NCBI GenBank assembly: GCA_002470275.1
Contig: DKNY01000020.1
Location: 1 to 24,681 of the forward strand
Reading direction: 5' to 3'
Length of the DNA stretch: 24,681 nt
From: Gammaproteobacteria bacterium UBA7376
GTDB lineage: Bacteria; Pseudomonadota; Gammaproteobacteria; Pseudomonadales; Azotimanducaceae
In this document: in pieces, positions 22,481 to 24,681 of the stretch
How the letters are laid out: each line of letters opens with the position of its first letter
Numbering within the stretch: the first letter of the stretch is position 1
Made by a program: the position numbers and the translations under genes
The notes under the pieces: model-generated
The model's input: the letters and a program-made list of their open reading frames with translations, nothing else
Told to the model about the DNA's origin: nothing
Database searches by the model: none

Positions 22481-23689
22481 CTAGATGATGCCCTGATCAC
22501 GCAGCCTTTGTTGATCTTCCTCAGCGTAACCCAGCTCGCTTAACACGGTTTGTGTATGGCTGCCGATGGCCCCGCCTGGCCAACGTGTGCTGCCCGGCGT
22601 TCGACCCAGTTTGGGCAGGATCGCCGGCAGGCTAAGGTCGAGTTCTGGCTGACCCTCGCCAGCCGGGATACTCACGTTTTCGAAGAGAGCCCTGGCCTGG
22701 TAGTGCGGGTCGTTGAAGGCATCTTCGATATTGTAAATGGGGCCTACGGGTACATCGGCCTGTTCCAGGATCGTAATCACCTCCCCGGCATCGTGTTGAT
22801 CTGTCCAGGCAGCAATAGCGCCGTCCAGCAGCTGCTGGTGTTTGACGCGACCCGGATTGCCCTGCAGCCGAGGGTCGTCAGCTAAATCTGCTCTGTCGAT
22901 GGCATGCATGAGGCGTCGATAAATGGATTCGCCGTTGGCGCCAATGACCACGTGCTTGCCGTCTCGGCAGAGGTAGGTATTCGTTGGCACGATGCCGGTA
23001 ATGGTAGATCCCGCGGGCTCTCGGATGGCCCCGACGGCGGAAAACTCAGGCACCACGGCCTCCATAAGATTGAACATGGCCTCGTAAAGGGCGACGTCGA
23101 TGACCTGGCCTTGACCGTCTTTTTGCCGAGCCTGAAGCGCCAACAGGATACCCACCACGGCGTGAATGCCGGCGATGCTGTCGCCCAGGCTCAGATTGGG
23201 CCTCACCGGGGGTTCACCCGGGAAGCCGTTTAGGTATCGAAACCCTGAAAAGGCCTCGGTGACCGACGCATAACCCGGTTTGTGACTGTTCGGGCCATGC
23301 TGCCCATAGCCGGAAATGCGCGCATAAATTAACCCGGGGTTGGCGCTTTCAAGATCCTGAGGTCCCAACCCCCACTTTTCCATCGTGCCCGGTTTGAAGT
23401 TTTCGATTACTACGTCTGCTTGGGCCAGGAGCTCCGATAGAATGTGACGCCCCGCCTTGCTCCGCAAGTCCAGGGTAATGGACTCTTTGTTTCTACCCAG
23501 GCTTCGCCACCAATAGCTGGTGCCGCTGTCATCCAGCAGCCGCCAGCCGCGTATCGGATCTCCCTCTCCCGGAGGCTCAACCTTGATTACTCTAGCCCCA
23601 AAATAGGCCAACATAGTGCCGGTGAAGGGTCCTGCCAGGAGCTGTCCGACTTCAACGACGGTGATGCCTGCGAGCGGTAGATGAGCCAT
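22481..23689 (-). CDS. CaiB/BaiF family (class III) CoA-transferase
   Basis: 402-residue complete member of the class III CoA-transferases. Seen: LAGITVVEVGQLLAGPFTG, YFGARVIKVEPPGEGDPIRG, GRNKESITLDLRS, ENFKPGTMEKWGLG and ISGYGQHGP; catalytic aspartate D170 (SLGDSIAG), matching D169 of CaiB; and the full DDPRLQGNPGRVKHQQLL segment that the window's other copy lacks. It should pass CoA to an acid substrate, giving the CoA ester for the crotonase gene downstream. A longer ATG at 23728 adds 13 residues; the shorter start is preferred because it fits the family N-terminus and because a promoter candidate overlaps the longer one. Neither has a strong Shine-Dalgarno. Divergent from the SDR gene. 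Confidence 0.9.
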   Translation of the reverse strand: MAHLPLAGITVVEVGQLLAGPFTGTMLAYFGARVIKVEPPGEGDPIRGWRLLDDSGTSYWWRSLGRNKESITLDLRSKAGRHILSELLAQADVVIENFKPGTMEKWGLGPQDLESANPGLIYARISGYGQHGPNSHKPGYASVTEAFSGFRYLNGFPGEPPVRPNLSLGDSIAGIHAVVGILLALQARQKDGQGQVIDVALYEAMFNLMEAVVPEFSAVGAIREPAGSTITGIVPTNTYLCRDGKHVVIGANGESIYRRLMHAIDRADLADDPRLQGNPGRVKHQQLLDGAIAAWTDQHDAGEVITILEQADVPVGPIYNIEDAFNDPHYQARALFENVSIPAGEGQPELDLSLPAILPKLGRTPGSTRWPGGAIGSHTQTVLSELGYAEEDQQRLRDQGII

Positions 23690-23720
23690 GGTCTGAATGC
23701 GTTCCCAGGAATATCGGGGA

Positions 23721-23750
23721 AGTATCATGCCATAAAACAGGCCGCGACAA
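23721..23750 (-). promoter_or_regulatory. Promoter candidate for the CoA-transferase operon
   Basis: On the minus strand TTGTCG (23745-23750), 18-base spacer, GATACT (23721-23726), each four of six. A start near 23715 would leave the ATG at 23689 as the first usable codon. The opposite strand has a weak TTGGGC / N17 / TAAACT (23800-23828) for the SDR gene. Confidence 0.33.
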
Positions 23751-23767
23751 GGCCAATGCCCCTCGGA

Positions 23768-23798
23768 CGAAATCCACGTTACGAAAGTGAGGATTTCG
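23768..23798. promoter_or_regulatory. Inverted repeat between divergent promoters
   Basis: CGAAATCC (23768-23775) and GGATTTCG (23791-23798) are perfect inverted arms separated by 15 bases; with a one-base bulge the arms extend inward by CAC/GTG. It lies between the candidate promoters of the CoA-transferase operon and the SDR gene, where a TetR-, GntR- or IclR-type regulator could control both. No regulator gene lies in the window. Confidence 0.45.
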
Positions 23799-23847
23799 GT
23801 TGGGCATATCTGGCGCGTGTTTTAAACTGGGGGCAAAGGAGAAAAAA

Positions 23848-24630
23848 ATGTCTATTACCACAAAGCTGTTTGATTTAACGGGCCAGGTGGCTCTGCTCAC
23901 GGGTTCGTCTAAGGGAATGGGTAAGTCTATGGCCATGGCCCTCGCCGAACATGGCAGTAAGGTCGTCATCTCGAGCCGTAAGCAGGATCAGTGTGAGGCG
24001 ACGGCCGAGGAAATCAACGCGGCCGTAGGCGAGGAGCGAGCCATCGCCATTGCCTGCAATATTGGCTACAAAGAGCAGCTCCAGGCCTTGGTCGATGAGA
24101 CGCGCTCCCGGCTCGGGCCGATCAATACGCTGATTTCCAATGCGGGGGTTAACCCCTTCTATGGACCGATGTCGGAGATCCCCGATGAGGCGTTCGAGAA
24201 GACTATGAACTCGAATCTCCGTTCTAACCACTGGCTGTGTCAGATGGTGGCACCGGACATGCTGGAGCGTGGCCAAGGCTCCATTATGATCACCGCTAGC
24301 GTAGGCGCCTTTGGCCCGTCAGAGACCTTGGGCACCTACAATATTTCTAAAATGGCCGATATTGCTCTGGTTCGAAACCTGGCCGCCGAGTGGGGTCCCA
24401 AGGGTATCCGCGTGAACGCGCTATGCCCTGGGTTGATTAAGACGGATTTTGCCAAGGCGCTTTGGGACAACCCCGAGGCCTCCAAGCGAGCGACGGAACA
24501 AACGCCGCTCAGACGTTTTGGGGAAGCTGACGACTTTATGGGCATCGCCGTATATATCGCCTCAGACGCGAGCGCCTACGTCACGGGACAGGCGCTAACC
24601 ATCTGCGGTGGCACCCATATGTTTCGATAG
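23848..24630 (+). CDS. Short-chain dehydrogenase/reductase (SDR)
   Basis: 260-residue classical SDR, interconverting a hydroxyl and a keto group with NAD(P). Seen: the cofactor motif T18-G-S-S-K-G-M-G25, SNAGVNPFYGP, the catalytic S151 (TASVG), Y164 and K168 (YNISK) at normal spacing, NALCPGLIKTDF, and the C-terminal YVTGQALTICGG. The sequence SSRKQDQ after the second strand has an Arg, which tends to favour NADP but does not decide it. AAGGAG lies seven bases before the ATG at 23848; the longer frame from 23800 lacks such a site. Divergent from the CoA-transferase operon, sharing a control region, so it probably serves the same pathway. Substrate unknown. Confidence 0.93.
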   Translation: MSITTKLFDLTGQVALLTGSSKGMGKSMAMALAEHGSKVVISSRKQDQCEATAEEINAAVGEERAIAIACNIGYKEQLQALVDETRSRLGPINTLISNAGVNPFYGPMSEIPDEAFEKTMNSNLRSNHWLCQMVAPDMLERGQGSIMITASVGAFGPSETLGTYNISKMADIALVRNLAAEWGPKGIRVNALCPGLIKTDFAKALWDNPEASKRATEQTPLRRFGEADDFMGIAVYIASDASAYVTGQALTICGGTHMFR

Positions 24631-24648
24631 GCGCTGCTGCATCAGCGC
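24631..24648 (+). terminator. Short hairpin directly after the SDR stop
   Basis: GCGCTG (24631-24636) pairs with CAGCGC (24643-24648) around a six-base loop, beginning at the first base after the stop codon. No T-run follows. The remaining 33 bases to the window edge show no gene that can be supported. Confidence 0.33.
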
Positions 24649-24681
24649 GCTAACCAGGGACGAATTTTCCGTGAAGCCCGA

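Noticed and set aside
21619..23689. A carnitine (cai) operon based on a CaiB-like and a crotonase gene
   Set aside because: The crotonase lacks the glutamates expected of CaiD-type hydratases and no CaiA, CaiC or CaiT homologue is present.
24671..24681. GTG at the window end as the start of another gene
   Set aside because: Only eleven bases are visible and no ribosome-binding site can be judged.

Overview
This window reads as a dense stretch of a free-living, probably marine, gammaproteobacterial chromosome. The evidence is an outer-membrane TonB receptor, LptF, signal-peptide and lipobox proteins, moderately high G+C, and a family mix (CaiB-type CoA-transferases, crotonase, SDR, PhyH, GPH transporter, haloalkane dehalogenase, DUF885 lipoprotein) typical of heterotrophic marine Gammaproteobacteria. 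No rRNA, tRNA, CRISPR array, insertion sequence, integrase or phage gene is visible, and no stretch above 300 bases lacks a gene. Taxonomy is inference only.

Layout. (1) 1-4859, minus strand: the 5' end of an exported protein behind a good sigma70-like promoter, a TonB-dependent receptor with five His/Asp/Glu-rich segments, a small membrane-anchored His/CxxC protein directly upstream of it, and a DUF885 lipoprotein peptidase. The receptor and the small protein look like a transition-metal (probably zinc) uptake module. (2) 5023-7264: a CaiB-type CoA-transferase with an apparent 41-residue internal deletion, convergent with a zinc-independent MDR oxidoreductase. (3) 7400-9237, plus: NfeD and SPFH/band-7 pair (membrane microdomain module) and a small unknown protein. 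(4) 9234-12462, minus: site-2-protease-type membrane peptidase, haloalkane dehalogenase with a complete catalytic set, LptF without an adjacent LptG, and a DUF3429 membrane protein. (5) 12581-17029, plus: ELM1-like protein, PhyH dioxygenase preceded by four 15-nt near-repeats, NUDIX hydrolase, GPH-type sugar:cation symporter. (6) 17061-18520, minus: phosphotriesterase-like lactonase and a DUF6265-like exported protein. (7) 18646-24630: a conserved uncharacterised protein and a HAD phosphatase (plus), then a minus-strand operon CoA-transferase / PaaG-like crotonase / aldonolactone-oxidase-like flavoprotein, divergent from an SDR dehydrogenase across a promoter region holding an inverted repeat.

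Regions 5-7 together look like a catabolic neighbourhood: uptake (GPH symporter), dioxygenation (PhyH), lactone hydrolysis or oxidation (PTE-like, VAO-type flavoprotein), CoA activation (CaiB), double-bond isomerisation (PaaG-like) and alcohol/ketone interconversion (SDR). No substrate can be read from the sequence. Nothing here is a proven new system; the best candidates for follow-up are the metal-uptake module and the 20.4-24.6 kb CoA/lactone operon with its inverted-repeat control region.

Start codons were chosen by Shine-Dalgarno match and family N-terminus, so several genes are shorter than their longest open frame. Promoters and terminators were found by eye and carry low confidence unless stated.
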